DNA from: Prevotella sp.
GTDB taxonomy: Bacteria; Bacteroidota; Bacteroidia; Bacteroidales; Muribaculaceae
DNA: 64,000 nucleotides
Assembly: GCA_023666665.1 (NCBI GenBank)
Contig: JAMPBN010000001.1
Coordinates: 207,498-271,497, forward strand
Direction: 5' to 3'
Position numbers and translations under genes: made by a program. The notes under the pieces are model-generated. The model was not told where the DNA came from, ran no database searches, and worked only from the letters and a program-made list of their open reading frames with translations. Shown piece by piece: positions 8,208-17,166 of the stretch. Numbering within the stretch: the first letter of the stretch is position 1; each line of letters opens with the position of its first letter.

Positions 8208-8651
8208 TTAATCGTCGATTTTCTTGAAATTACCTGCGCGGTCAAAAACCAAGTCAAGACCACTCGACAATTCAATATCATAAGAGCGTGACTCTTTGTC
8301 GATTGAAACAATTTTCTGTCCTGAGAAATTTTTATTTACATAGTCAGCGATTGCTTTGGGAACTAAAGCAGACGGCACGGCCTTGTTGCGCGGCATTTCA
8401 ATCTTGTCCCACGTTCCGGCGCTATCAAAATCAATTTCAGTGCCATCGGTAAAAACCACTTCATATTCAGTTGTAAAACCAAGTGTGGAGTCGACTTTTA
8501 TAAAACTTACCGCAGAGTTTTTGAAGTTGCTCTGAATAAACTTTTGAGCCGTGGCAGGAAGAGCTGCGATGTCGCGATGAATCGTTTCGCGAGCCTGAGC
8601 AGCCAATGTGCAAAGGGCAAGCATCAGCAGAATGATTAAATTTTTCTTCAT
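8208..8651 (-). CDS. Periplasmic PepSY-like (DUF2874) protein
   Basis: 147 residues with a signal peptide (MKKNLIILLMLALCTLAAQA). Two tandem PepSY-like repeats follow. Each has a helix (LPATAQKFIQSNF; VPKAIADYVNKNF), a strand pair (TTEYEVVFTDGTEIDFD; SYDIELSSGLDLVFD) and a closing turn (AGTWDKIE; AGNFKKIDD). The family is common in Bacteroidales and its role is unknown; the related PepSY domain is proposed to inhibit proteases. It ends 88 bases from tRNA-Gln and follows a small lipoprotein gene on the same strand after 55 bases. I see no strong promoter of its own. Confidence 0.85.
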   Translation of the reverse strand: MKKNLIILLMLALCTLAAQARETIHRDIAALPATAQKFIQSNFKNSAVSFIKVDSTLGFTTEYEVVFTDGTEIDFDSAGTWDKIEMPRNKAVPSALVPKAIADYVNKNFSGQKIVSIDKESRSYDIELSSGLDLVFDRAGNFKKIDD

Positions 8652-8706
8652 ATTAGTTGAATTTTGGTTACTAATTTATAATTAGACTGATTACCAACCG
8701 AATGGT

Positions 8707-8922
8707 TTAATCGTCATGGTGTTTTTTATGCTTTTTGTTTTTCGGCTCTTTCGGGGGCTTCGGAGGTTTTGGCTTTTGGGGCGGTTTGTTATACGAATGG
8801 GAATTGCGGGGTGGGGGCACATCGCCAACTCCAACCCAAGCGCCGTAGGTTGAGCAGCCGGTTAGTGTAATCAGTGCTATTACAGCAGAAAGCAGACGCG
8901 GTCGAAATTTTAAATGTTTCAT
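8707..8922 (-). CDS. Small lipoprotein with Lys/Pro/His-rich tail
   Basis: 71 residues. A signal peptide with lipobox LTGC (Cys23) predicts a lipidated envelope protein. The mature part is short: GAWVGVGDVPPPRNS, then a repetitive tail of PPK and EPK units ending KKHKKHHDD. The basic proline-rich tail could contact peptidoglycan, nucleic acid or surface polysaccharide, and the His cluster could bind metal; these are guesses. No named family is recognised. It is divergent from cvfB, with 64 bases between the starts. Confidence 0.7.
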   Translation of the reverse strand: MKHLKFRPRLLSAVIALITLTGCSTYGAWVGVGDVPPPRNSHSYNKPPQKPKPPKPPKEPKNKKHKKHHDD

Positions 8923-8942
8923 ATTTCTCTAACAAAGAGCGG

Positions 8943-8982
8943 TAGAACATTGTTCTATTTTTGCAGAATATTCGTAACTTTG
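8943..8982 (+). promoter_or_regulatory. cvfB promoter with upstream inverted repeat
   Basis: A TAACTTTG -7 box (8975-8982) ends only four bases before the cvfB ATG. The -33 box is poor. Instead an inverted repeat TAGAAC-ATT-GTTCTA (8943-8957) sits where the -33 region would be, which suggests a protein-binding site. The -7 position predicts a leaderless or nearly leaderless mRNA. Confidence 0.6.
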
Positions 8983-8986
8983 CACT

Positions 8987-9829
8987 ATGATTAAGATAGG
9001 ACAATACAACAAGCTGAAAGTTAGCCATCTCACAGATTTTGGCGCGTATCTTGATGCCGGTAACGGAGTTGAGATTCTCATTCCGGCAAGATATTTAACC
9101 ACACCTCCCGCAGAGGGCGATGAATTGGAGGTTTTCGTTTATAACGACTCGGAAGACCGACTGATTGCAACTACCGAAAAACCATTTATCCAAGTGGGTC
9201 AATTTGCTTACCTGCAAGTAGTTGACATACATAATAGGGTGGGGGCATTCTTGGATTGGGGCATACCCGGCAAGGATTTGCTCTGCCCATTTAATGAGCA
9301 GCGGGGAAAAATGACCGTAGGCGGGATATATTGCGTTTACGCATACCTTGATGATACGACAAAGCGTATTGTCGCATCCTCTAAAATTGAAAAATTCCTC
9401 GGCAATGTTTATCCGGAATATCGGCCACATCAAATAGTTAAAGCACTCGTTTGCAAACGAACCGATATAGGCTATATGGCTATTGTAAACAATCTACATG
9501 CCGGTATGATTTATGTTGACGAGCTGATTACGCATCCCGAGATTGGCGAAACCGTAACGGCTTACGTGAAGAAAGTTCGTGAAGACGGCAAAATTGACTT
9601 GACGCTTAAAGATACAAATTCCAAACGCGCTCACAACGTTGCCGAGCAAATCATAGAACTTATGGAACAAAACGGCGGAGTGACCGGGATAACCGATAAA
9701 TCCTCGCCTGAGGAAATTGCCCGGGTTTTCGATTGCAGCAAAAAGGATTTCAAAAAAGCTGTAGGCTTATTATATAAGGAGAGAAAAATTGAAATCCTGC
9801 CCGGAGAATTACGCCTCGCGGGCAAGTAG
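8987..9829 (+). CDS. cvfB: CvfB-family S1-like RNA-binding protein
   Basis: 280 residues, as expected for CvfB/YitL. Three S1-like beta-barrel segments span roughly residues 1-65 (DFGAYLDAGNGVEILIP), 66-135 (NRVGAFLDWGIPGKDLLCP) and 140-210 (IGYMAIVNNLHAGMIYVDE). A C-terminal winged helix (~220-280; SSPEEIARVFDCSKKDFKK, ending LRLAGK) follows. Homologues in Gram-positives bind RNA and affect virulence-gene expression; the target here is unknown. The start MIKIGQYN is the natural family start and lies only four bases after the -7 box, so translation is probably leaderless. It is monocistronic, with transketolase 113 bases downstream under its own promoter. Confidence 0.92.
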   Translation: MIKIGQYNKLKVSHLTDFGAYLDAGNGVEILIPARYLTTPPAEGDELEVFVYNDSEDRLIATTEKPFIQVGQFAYLQVVDIHNRVGAFLDWGIPGKDLLCPFNEQRGKMTVGGIYCVYAYLDDTTKRIVASSKIEKFLGNVYPEYRPHQIVKALVCKRTDIGYMAIVNNLHAGMIYVDELITHPEIGETVTAYVKKVREDGKIDLTLKDTNSKRAHNVAEQIIELMEQNGGVTGITDKSSPEEIARVFDCSKKDFKKAVGLLYKERKIEILPGELRLAGK

Positions 9830-9887
9830 TCCGTTTTGCCCATAATATATATTATGTATACTTATAGAAGCTAATACCGTGTTCATA

Positions 9888-9919
9888 TTTGGTGTGAATA
9901 CAAAAAAGTTGTAAATTTG
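9888..9919 (+). promoter_or_regulatory. Promoter of the transketolase gene
   Basis: TTTG (9888-9891), 20-base spacer, TAAATTTG (9912-9919); both match consensus. The ATG at 9943 implies a leader of roughly 20 bases. Confidence 0.8.
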
Positions 9920-9942
9920 CACATATATAACCAAAATCAGAT

Positions 9943-11982
9943 ATGGAAGATAAAATGATAACGCGTGCGGCCGACAATGCCAGAGTGCTTATAGCCGCAA
10001 TGGTTGAAAAAGCCAACTCCGGACACCCCGGCGGCGCAATGGGCGGCGCGGATTTCACCGCCACGCTTTTCGGCAGTCAAATGATTTACGATCCGAGAAA
10101 TCCCCGCTGGATTGCACGCGACAGATTTTTCCTTGACCCCGGCCATATGTCGCCAATGCTTTATAGTATATTGGCTCTTACAGGCCGCTATACAATGGAA
10201 GAACTTCAAGAATTTCGTCAGTGGGGTTCTGTTACGCCCGGTCACCCCGAACTTGACGTTGACCGCGGCATTGAGAACTCATCCGGCCCGCTCGGACAAG
10301 GACACGTAATGGCCGTAGGCTGTGCAATTGCCGAGCGGATGCTCAGCGCGCAGTTTGGCGACGTGGTTTCCCACAAAACATACGCATATATTTCCGACGG
10401 CGGTATTCAGGAAGAGATTTCGCAAGGAGCCGGTCGCATTGCCGGTTATCTCGGCCTGAATAATCTTATAATGTTCTACGACGCCAACGACGTGCAGCTT
10501 TCAACTAAAGTTGATGCCGTAACGAACGAAGACACCGCAGCCAAATATCGCGCCTGGCATTGGAACGTTATCACCATTGACGGCTCAGACCCCGAAGCGC
10601 TGAAAGGCGCGCTCGAAACGGCCCACGCCGAGCTTCACCGCCCTACCCTAATCATCGGTCATACCATTATGGCTAAAGATGTGATTGCCACTGACGGCAG
10701 GAGTTTGGAGGGCGCGGTAAGCACTCACGGTCAACCCCTGAGCAAGGCCGGAGCTGACATTCCGGCAACCATCAAAGCTCTCGGAGGCAATCCCGACGCG
10801 CCGTTTGAAATTTGGAGCGACGTTGCAGAAGCATTTAAAGCTCGCAGCAAAGAACTCATCGCCATTACCGATAAGCGCCACGAAGCCGAAAAAGTCTGGG
10901 CTGCCCAAAATTCCGAACTCGCTGCAAAACTCCAAGACTATATCGACGGCAAACTTCCGCTGATAAATTGGGATGAAATCATGGTTAAAGCCAACTCTGC
11001 AAGCCGCAATGCCTCGGCAGCAGTACTCAGCGTTCTCGCTGAAAAGGTTGGCAATATGATGGTTACATCTGCCGACCTCGCAAACAGCGACAAGACTGAC
11101 GGTTTCCTCAAAAAGACCCGAGCAATCACCCCCGAAGACTTTGGCGGCCGCTTCCTCCACAGCGGTGTTGCCGAGCTTACTATGGCATCAATTTGCAACG
11201 GCGTAGCGCTCCACGGCGGTATGATTGCCGCGTGTGGCACATTCTTCGTGTTCTCCGACTATATCAAGCCCGCGATGCGTATGTCTGCGCTTATGGGACT
11301 TCCTGTAAAATACGTGTTCAGTCACGATGCTTTCCGCGTAGGCGAAGATGGCCCGACGCATCAACCCGTAGAACACGAGGCCCAGGTGCGCCTGCTCGAG
11401 CAGATGGACAATCTTGAGGGCAAACCCTCGATTTTGGTTATGCGACCCGCCGATTCCGCCGAGACCATCACCTGCTGGCGTATGGCTATGGAGAACGAAG
11501 AAACTCCCTCCGTGCTGATTCTTTCGCGTCAAGACTTACACGATATTCCCGCTATGAGTGGAAACCGCATGGTCGAGGCTCATCAAGCCGAAAAAGGTGG
11601 CTACCTCGTTAAGAAAGTTGATGGTGTCCCCGACATTACCCTCGTAGCCAACGGTTCTGAGGTTTCACCCCTTGTCGAAGTTGCTGCTCAGCTCGAGGCC
11701 AAGGGTGCGAAAGTCAACGTTGCTTCGATTCCCTCAATCGGTCTATTCCTGCACCAAAGCGCTGAATACCAAGAGTCAGTGCTTCCGGTTGGAGGAACAC
11801 GCTTCGGCCTGACTGCCGGATTACCCTCTGTGCTCTATCCGCTTATGATGAATGCCGCCAAGTGGGAAATCTTCGGACTGGAACGTTTCGGGGCATCAGC
11901 CCCCTACAAGGTTCTCGACCAAAAATTCGGTTTCACTGTTGAGAATATTTCAGAAAAAGTAGAAGCTCTGCTCAAAAAGTAA
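9943..11982 (+). CDS. tkt: Transketolase
   Basis: 679 residues, full length. A cytosolic ThDP enzyme of the non-oxidative pentose phosphate pathway that moves two-carbon units between ketose and aldose phosphates. The N-terminal part has NSGHPGGAMGGADF (~25-38), PGHMSPMLYS (~66-75), GPLGQGH, and the ThDP/metal segment YAYISDGGIQEE (~147-158), where the usual GDG is SDG. The middle domain has FSHDAFRVGEDGPTHQPVEH, the proton-abstraction and substrate region. The C-terminal domain is complete. The start is 23 bases after a consensus -7 box. It shares its last 11 bases with a convergent lipoprotein gene. Confidence 0.96.
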   Translation: MEDKMITRAADNARVLIAAMVEKANSGHPGGAMGGADFTATLFGSQMIYDPRNPRWIARDRFFLDPGHMSPMLYSILALTGRYTMEELQEFRQWGSVTPGHPELDVDRGIENSSGPLGQGHVMAVGCAIAERMLSAQFGDVVSHKTYAYISDGGIQEEISQGAGRIAGYLGLNNLIMFYDANDVQLSTKVDAVTNEDTAAKYRAWHWNVITIDGSDPEALKGALETAHAELHRPTLIIGHTIMAKDVIATDGRSLEGAVSTHGQPLSKAGADIPATIKALGGNPDAPFEIWSDVAEAFKARSKELIAITDKRHEAEKVWAAQNSELAAKLQDYIDGKLPLINWDEIMVKANSASRNASAAVLSVLAEKVGNMMVTSADLANSDKTDGFLKKTRAITPEDFGGRFLHSGVAELTMASICNGVALHGGMIAACGTFFVFSDYIKPAMRMSALMGLPVKYVFSHDAFRVGEDGPTHQPVEHEAQVRLLEQMDNLEGKPSILVMRPADSAETITCWRMAMENEETPSVLILSRQDLHDIPAMSGNRMVEAHQAEKGGYLVKKVDGVPDITLVANGSEVSPLVEVAAQLEAKGAKVNVASIPSIGLFLHQSAEYQESVLPVGGTRFGLTAGLPSVLYPLMMNAAKWEIFGLERFGASAPYKVLDQKFGFTVENISEKVEALLKK

Positions 11983-12481
11983 TTTCCAAAGTAGAGTCTA
12001 CAATCGCTATAACTCGTGGCTGATACGTATCGGTCACGAGTTTTTCATAGTAATCAACAAAATTATAATCGCTTGCAGCATAAGCGTCCTCAAGTAAAAA
12101 GTATCGCTCGGGATTTACATCCACCTTGGAAAAATATGTCCAATAAGGTATATCAATCTCCACAAAAGCTGTGTCGCCGATTGAATAATCCACAAAATAT
12201 TCTCCCAACTGTTCTGACCCCATCGAAAGCATAGTCTTGGTATGTTGAATACCGTAAACAATATTTCCTTTATATAATGATTTTACTCTGAAATGATAAA
12301 AATAGTCATAGTAAGTAGTGGTCACGGTCGTGACATCTCTAACCTGAGATTCAAGGTCAATGGGTTGAGAAACTTCGGTTTGCTCTTCAACAACTCTATC
12401 ACTGACAGTTGGCTCATTTTCCTTACTGCAACCAAATATCATTAAAATAATGAGCGTAAGAATTGAGCTTATGGTTCGCAT
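11972..12481 (-). CDS. Hypothetical lipoprotein at the end of the metal ABC gene run
   Basis: 169 residues. The signal peptide has lipobox IFGC (Cys18), then a short acidic linker (KENEPTVSDRVVEEQTE) and a beta-rich domain of ~120 residues rich in Tyr and Asp (VTTTYYDYFYHFRVKSLYKG; FVEIDIPYWTYF; YQPRVIAIVDSTLEITF). I do not recognise a family. Its start overlaps the end of the ABC ATPase gene by 13 bases, so it is co-translated with the zinc-type transport genes and may act with them at the envelope. The role is inferred only from position. The 3' end overlaps tkt by 11 bases. Confidence 0.75.
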   Translation of the reverse strand: MRTISSILTLIILMIFGCSKENEPTVSDRVVEEQTEVSQPIDLESQVRDVTTVTTTYYDYFYHFRVKSLYKGNIVYGIQHTKTMLSMGSEQLGEYFVDYSIGDTAFVEIDIPYWTYFSKVDVNPERYFLLEDAYAASDYNFVDYYEKLVTDTYQPRVIAIVDSTLEITF

Positions 12482-13182
12482 AAGGCAATCTTGGCAAAAT
12501 GATGAGCAGATTTACATTCGGTGATAGTCTGGTCTACAATTATATGACGGTTGGCTATAGATGCTGCAGTGGTAATCTCGTGGCTGACCATAATTATAGT
12601 TGTGGTTTTTGCAATCTGTCTGATAATATCATAGATTTTTTTCTCAAATTGCTTGTCGATATAACTCAGAGGCTCATCCAGTACCAGCACTTCGGGTTTT
12701 GAAATTATTGCACGAGCCAGGAGGGTTCGTTGCAGTTGTCCGCCTGACAAATTTCCAATTGTCTTGTTGGCGTGTTCAGTTAGTTCCACCAGATTCAGCA
12801 TTTCGCTTATGCGGTTGTCAGAATCCTTATCCTTAGAATTCAGCCCGGAGGCAATGACTTCTCTAACAGTTATCGGGTAGTGGGAGTCAACGTTGTTTTT
12901 TTGGGGCAGGTAGCTGACTTTTACGTTGTTCTGAAACTTGGATATAGTTCCGCAAGTGGGCTTTATAAGTCCTAAAATCAGTCGAATAAGAGTGGTTTTT
13001 CCCCCACCGTTCGGGCCGGTGATTGCAAGAAAATCCCCACGTCTGATGCTTAGACTTACGTCTTTTAAGATTACTCGATTATCGCGTTTGAATCCAACAT
13101 CTTCAAGCCGCAGAAGCAATGGTTTGACATCAACGTCGCGCAATTGCTTCGGCGGTACGCACAAGCTCGGAGTCCCAGTCAT
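12469..13182 (-). CDS. Metal-type ABC transporter ATP-binding protein (ZnuC-like)
   Basis: 237 residues. A complete ABC ATPase: Walker A GPNGGGKTT (~58-66), Q-loop YLPQKN, signature LSGGQLQR, Walker B VLVLDEP and switch VSHE. The closest recognisable type is the zinc/manganese group, fitting the preceding binding lipoprotein. The only ATG is at 13182, which overlaps the upstream gene by 53 bases; a TTG at 13119 would start the protein at LLRLEDVGF, the usual family start, so the first ~21 residues are doubtful. No membrane permease gene follows, so the transporter is incomplete locally. Confidence 0.9.
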   Translation of the reverse strand: MTGTPSLCVPPKQLRDVDVKPLLLRLEDVGFKRDNRVILKDVSLSIRRGDFLAITGPNGGGKTTLIRLILGLIKPTCGTISKFQNNVKVSYLPQKNNVDSHYPITVREVIASGLNSKDKDSDNRISEMLNLVELTEHANKTIGNLSGGQLQRTLLARAIISKPEVLVLDEPLSYIDKQFEKKIYDIIRQIAKTTTIIMVSHEITTAASIANRHIIVDQTITECKSAHHFAKIALCEP

Positions 13183-13996
13183 AATTCAGAGGATTAATTG
13201 ATTCAACTCTAATACTTAAATGATTATTTAAAATTCCTGCGGCCTTCGACGTGTCAAAATCTTGCTGCACTAAAAACACCGACGCATTTTGTTGCTCTAT
13301 GTTGTCAAGTATCACACGAGTATCGGGAACGCTGTGTTCTTTTCCTTCAACGCCAACCGAAATCTGATTCAAGCCATAATCTCGTGCAAAATAACTCAGC
13401 GAGGGATGCCACACGGCAAACGACCTGCCTTCAAGAGGCTCGAGCAATGTTCGACAAATACTGTCGACGGAATCTATTGTATGAATCAGCTTTGAGAAAT
13501 TAATATTGTAATAATCAGCATTTTTACTATCTAAGCGGGCAACTACCCTTAACATATTTCGGGCAATAATGCGTGCGTTGGTCGTTGAATTCCATACATG
13601 AGGATCAATGCCGTGACCGTGTCCGGGGTCATCAGTAATCAGATCAATGGAATCCGAAAGATTAACTATGGGGAGTTCCGGAAAATTCCTTTCAAGTCGG
13701 TCAATCAAAGCGGATTCAAACCCCAAGTTACCCATTTGCATATAGATGTCACTTTGCTCGAGATCTGCTAAATGCGAAAACGATGGTTCATAGCTTTCGG
13801 GGTTTCCTCCTCGTGCCATCAGAGTCCGCACTTCCATTTTTTCGCCAACAATGCGCTCCAACAACCACCGTTGCGGCTCGATGCTTACCGTTATAATCGG
13901 CTTTTTGTCTGAAACGGAATTATTTTTGCAGCCGCAGACACCTAGTGCTACGGCTGCAAAAATAGATATTGAAATGATTTTAATCTTCAAATTCAA
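13130..13996 (-). CDS. Zinc/manganese-type ABC substrate-binding lipoprotein (ZnuA/TroA family)
   Basis: 288 residues from TTG 13996. This start gives a clean lipoprotein signal (LKIKIISISIFAAVALG, lipobox VCGC) and a 17-base overlap with oadA; the frame is open further, to 14038. The cluster A-I fold is shown by NPESYEPSFSHLADLEQSD, IDPHVWNSTTNARIIARNM and WHPSLSYFARDYGL. The second and third metal ligands (His in DPHVW and WHPS) are present. The first, usually His in a DPHxY motif, is Glu here (NPESY). A short His/Gly loop (PGHGHG) sits before the second ligand. It should deliver Zn or Mn to an ABC permease, but only the ATPase is encoded next to it. Confidence 0.88.
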   Translation of the reverse strand: MNLKIKIISISIFAAVALGVCGCKNNSVSDKKPIITVSIEPQRWLLERIVGEKMEVRTLMARGGNPESYEPSFSHLADLEQSDIYMQMGNLGFESALIDRLERNFPELPIVNLSDSIDLITDDPGHGHGIDPHVWNSTTNARIIARNMLRVVARLDSKNADYYNINFSKLIHTIDSVDSICRTLLEPLEGRSFAVWHPSLSYFARDYGLNQISVGVEGKEHSVPDTRVILDNIEQQNASVFLVQQDFDTSKAAGILNNHLSIRVESINPLNYDWDSELVRTAEAIARR

Positions 13997-15851
13997 TAAG
14001 GTTTGCTTCAAGGCCAACAACCTGGCCGGGTTCCACAAATACGCGTTTAACGGTTGCGTCGTGTTCTGCCTCTACTTCATTTTCCATTTTCATGGCTTCG
14101 TAAACAAGCAGAATATCGCCGGTTTTCACTTTATCGCCGGGCTTGACGTTGACGCTGATGATTGTGCCGCCCATAGGCGCTTGAAGCACTTCGCCGGTAA
14201 TCGGGTCTTCTTCAATCTCAGGCTCGGAAGCAGCGGCAGCGGCGGCGGCAGCTTCTGCGGCAGCCTGTTGGGCAACTGCATATTCATCAGCACGACGTTT
14301 CTTCAAGAACCCGGTGGCAACTGCGGGCAGCAGTTCAAGCAGCAGCTCCTGTTCCTTGTTCTGCGCGAGCTTTACGCCGTCATATTCCGGCAGTTCAGGA
14401 TTTTCGGGAGTCTTGTATTTTGATGTGTCGTAAGCAACCTCTTCGGGAGAGCCGGTGATTTTCTCGCGGAAGGCCGGGTCAATAGGCACGGGAGTATGTC
14501 CATATTCGCCTTTAACCAGCGAGGTGAACTGCATAGAGGGAGTTGAATAATCCGGTTTGCCTTTCTTACGGTCAAGAGCAAGGCTCACGGCTTGTGAACC
14601 CACAATCTGTGAGGTCGGTGTTACCAACGGAATCAGGCCTGCATCGCGGCGCACCTTGGGTATCAGGCGCATAGCGTCATCAAGCAGGTCATCAGCTTTA
14701 AGCTGCTTGAGCTGGGCAACCATGTTGGAATACATACCGCCGGGAACTTCAGCCGTACGCACCAGCTCATTTGGCTTCGGGAAACCGAAATATTCCTCAA
14801 TCTGATGGCAGTAGTTGAGCAGTTGAGCTTCATTGCCAACTTCGGCTGCGGCAATTGCTTTGTCGAAGAGAGCATCAATCTCGGCAGGCATAGCATTTTC
14901 TGCCAGCGGGTCAAAGTCGTGAGGGAATTGGTCTTTATGCAAGTCGTAGGCGGCAAGGTTACGGCGAACATCAACGAGCTTTTCGCGAATCTTGCCAACT
15001 GCTTCCATATTCACTTCAACTTCAACTCCCATCTTTTTGCAGAACACGTAGATGAGTTCAAGGGCAGGAGCAGCTGAACCTCCTCCGAAGTACCAAATAT
15101 TGGTGTCGAGAATATCCACACCGTTGAGTATTGCCATTACTGCCGAAGCAAGTCCGTAGCCGGGAGTACAGTGGGTGTGGAAGTCAACCGGAACACTTAC
15201 GTTGGCCTTGAGGGCAGAGATGATAGATGCCGCCTTGGTTGGGTTGACCAGTCCGGCCATATCTTTGAGCGTGATAATTTTTGCACCGAGAGCTTCCATC
15301 TGTTTTGCTTTGTCAACGAAGTATTCATCGGTGAAAATCTTTTTAGGCTTGGAACCAAACAGTTTGGCAAAGAAGTTCTTTTCTTTGTCGTCTTTGGGGT
15401 CAACAGTATAACATACTGCGCCGTCAGGAATACCGCCCAGCTCATTAATCATCTTAATGGAGTCCTTGACGTTATCAATATCATTGAGTGCGTCAAAGAT
15501 GCGCATAATGTTCAGACCGTTGGCAATAGCTTCTTTGTAGAAACCTTCAAGCACACTATTGGGATACGGTACATATCCAAACAGGTTGCGACCTCGGCTA
15601 AGAGCGGAAAGCAACGATTTGCCTTTCATTGCTTTGGAGATTATGCGCAGACGATCCCAGGGGCTTTCATCAAGATAGCGCATCACGGAGTCGGGCACTG
15701 CCCCACCCCACACTTCCATAATGTAGAATCCGGCATCCTCATATAGAGGGAGAAGTTTGTCAATTTCACTTTGCGGCATACGGGTGGCAAAGAGTGACTG
15801 CTGTCCGTCGCGCAAAGTCAAGTCTCTGATTTTCAGTTTTTGAGTTTTCAT
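13980..15851 (-). CDS. oadA: Biotin-dependent carboxyltransferase (oxaloacetate decarboxylase alpha / pyruvate carboxylase subunit B)
   Basis: 623 residues. The N-terminal carboxyltransferase TIM barrel has LTLRDGQQSLFATRM (~9-23), the substrate/metal region, and VDFHTHCTPGYGLASAVMA, which carries the metal-binding HTH. The conserved carboxylase domain follows to ~residue 500. An Ala-rich hinge (AAAEAAAAAAAASEPE) leads to a biotinyl domain with EAMKMENE, where Lys588 is the biotin site. It moves carboxyl groups between biotin and pyruvate/oxaloacetate. No beta or gamma membrane subunits or biotin carboxylase are encoded here, so the partner is elsewhere. It lies 19 bases after the DUF1015 gene and overlaps the metal-binding lipoprotein gene downstream. 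Confidence 0.93.
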   Translation of the reverse strand: MKTQKLKIRDLTLRDGQQSLFATRMPQSEIDKLLPLYEDAGFYIMEVWGGAVPDSVMRYLDESPWDRLRIISKAMKGKSLLSALSRGRNLFGYVPYPNSVLEGFYKEAIANGLNIMRIFDALNDIDNVKDSIKMINELGGIPDGAVCYTVDPKDDKEKNFFAKLFGSKPKKIFTDEYFVDKAKQMEALGAKIITLKDMAGLVNPTKAASIISALKANVSVPVDFHTHCTPGYGLASAVMAILNGVDILDTNIWYFGGGSAAPALELIYVFCKKMGVEVEVNMEAVGKIREKLVDVRRNLAAYDLHKDQFPHDFDPLAENAMPAEIDALFDKAIAAAEVGNEAQLLNYCHQIEEYFGFPKPNELVRTAEVPGGMYSNMVAQLKQLKADDLLDDAMRLIPKVRRDAGLIPLVTPTSQIVGSQAVSLALDRKKGKPDYSTPSMQFTSLVKGEYGHTPVPIDPAFREKITGSPEEVAYDTSKYKTPENPELPEYDGVKLAQNKEQELLLELLPAVATGFLKKRRADEYAVAQQAAAEAAAAAAAASEPEIEEDPITGEVLQAPMGGTIISVNVKPGDKVKTGDILLVYEAMKMENEVEAEHDATVKRVFVEPGQVVGLEANLIEFED

Positions 15852-15870
15852 TATATTTTAATGAATTGGT

Positions 15871-17115
15871 TTAATCGTCTAAGGAGTGTATAATCAGACC
15901 GCTACGGAGTTTAGGCTCAAACCAGGTGGTTTTGGGCGGCATAATATTGCCGGTGTCGGCAATGTCCATCAGCTGCTTCATTGAAACGGGATAGAGGGCC
16001 AACGCTGCAGCCATTTCGCCGGAGTCAACGCGTCGTTTTAGTTCTTCAAGCCCGCGGATTCCGCCAACGAAATCAATGCGCTTTGAAGTGCGTAAATCGC
16101 CGATATTCAATATGTCTTGGAGAATCAGGTTGGATGAGATTGTAACGTCGAGAACTCCGATGGGGTCGTTGTTGTCATACGTTCCGGGGCGAGCGGTCAG
16201 TGAGTACCAGTGTCCTTCAAGATATAACGAAAAATTATGCAGCGCAACCGGGTGATAGGTTTCGGTGCCTTTATCTTCAACAATGAAGTTGAACTCAAGC
16301 TTTTCAAGGAACTCCGCAGGTGACAGGCCGTTTAGATCTTTAACCAAACGGTTATAGTCAATAATATTAAGATGGCTTGCCGGGAACGCTACGGCGAGGA
16401 AGTAGTTATATTCCTCGTTGCCGGTGTGGTGCGGGTTGGCGAGAGCTTTTTCGTGACCGACACGTGCGGCTGCAGCTGAACGGTGATGACCGTCGGCAAT
16501 ATACATTTCGGGCATCTTGGCAAATTCCTCCGTTATGGTAGCAATCTGTTTTGGGTCGCGTACAACCCAAAAATGATGGCCGAAACCGTCGGGCGTTACG
16601 AAGTCATATTCAGGAGTTCCCGCAGTTACGTCTTTTATAATCTGCTCAAGCACGGCATCGTCGTGGAATGCCAGAAAGACAGGCTCGATATTGGCGTTGT
16701 TGATGCGCACGTGAACCATTCGGTCGTCTTCTTTGTCCTTGCGGGTCAATTCGTGTTTTTTAATGCGCGACGACATATAGTCATCCACATTGGCTCCGAG
16801 GACAATGCCGTATTGCGTACGGCCATTCATTGTTTGAGCGTAGATATAGTAATACTCCTGAGGGTCCTGAACTAACCAGCCATTTTCCTTGAACTTATTG
16901 AAGTTTTCCACGGCCTTATCGTAAACTTTCGGATCGTGTTCGTCGGTGCCTGCCGGAAAGTCAATTTCAGGCTTTATGATATGATAAAGAGACTTGGGGT
17001 TTCCTTTGGCCTCCTCGCGGGCTTCTTCAGAGTTAAGAACGTCGTAGGGACGAGATGCGACCTCGGTCACCAGCTCTCGCGGGGGACGGATGCCTCTAAA
17101 TGGTTTTACTTTCAT
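15871..17115 (-). CDS. DUF1015 family protein
   Basis: 414 residues, typical for the family. Conserved pieces are PFRGIRPPRE (~5-14), SRPYDVLNSEEARE (~21-34), LYHIIKPE, and IADGHHRSAAAARVG (~200-214), whose HH may bind metal or serve catalysis. The family is cytosolic and widespread in anaerobes but has no established reaction; it is often placed near serine or one-carbon metabolism genes. Here it sits between purA (51 bases upstream) and oadA (19 bases downstream) on the same strand. I would not assign a function. Confidence 0.9.
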   Translation of the reverse strand: MKVKPFRGIRPPRELVTEVASRPYDVLNSEEAREEAKGNPKSLYHIIKPEIDFPAGTDEHDPKVYDKAVENFNKFKENGWLVQDPQEYYYIYAQTMNGRTQYGIVLGANVDDYMSSRIKKHELTRKDKEDDRMVHVRINNANIEPVFLAFHDDAVLEQIIKDVTAGTPEYDFVTPDGFGHHFWVVRDPKQIATITEEFAKMPEMYIADGHHRSAAAARVGHEKALANPHHTGNEEYNYFLAVAFPASHLNIIDYNRLVKDLNGLSPAEFLEKLEFNFIVEDKGTETYHPVALHNFSLYLEGHWYSLTARPGTYDNNDPIGVLDVTISSNLILQDILNIGDLRTSKRIDFVGGIRGLEELKRRVDSGEMAAALALYPVSMKQLMDIADTGNIMPPKTTWFEPKLRSGLIIHSLDD

Positions 17116-17166
17116 GGGTATTGAATCTGGATTTTGGTTATTACAAATAATTAACGCTCTTTGGTC

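Noticed and set aside
8943..8957. LexA/DinR box upstream of cvfB
   Set aside because: The site is GAAC-N3-GTTC, one base short of the GAAC-N4-GTTC consensus, and cvfB is not a damage-response gene.
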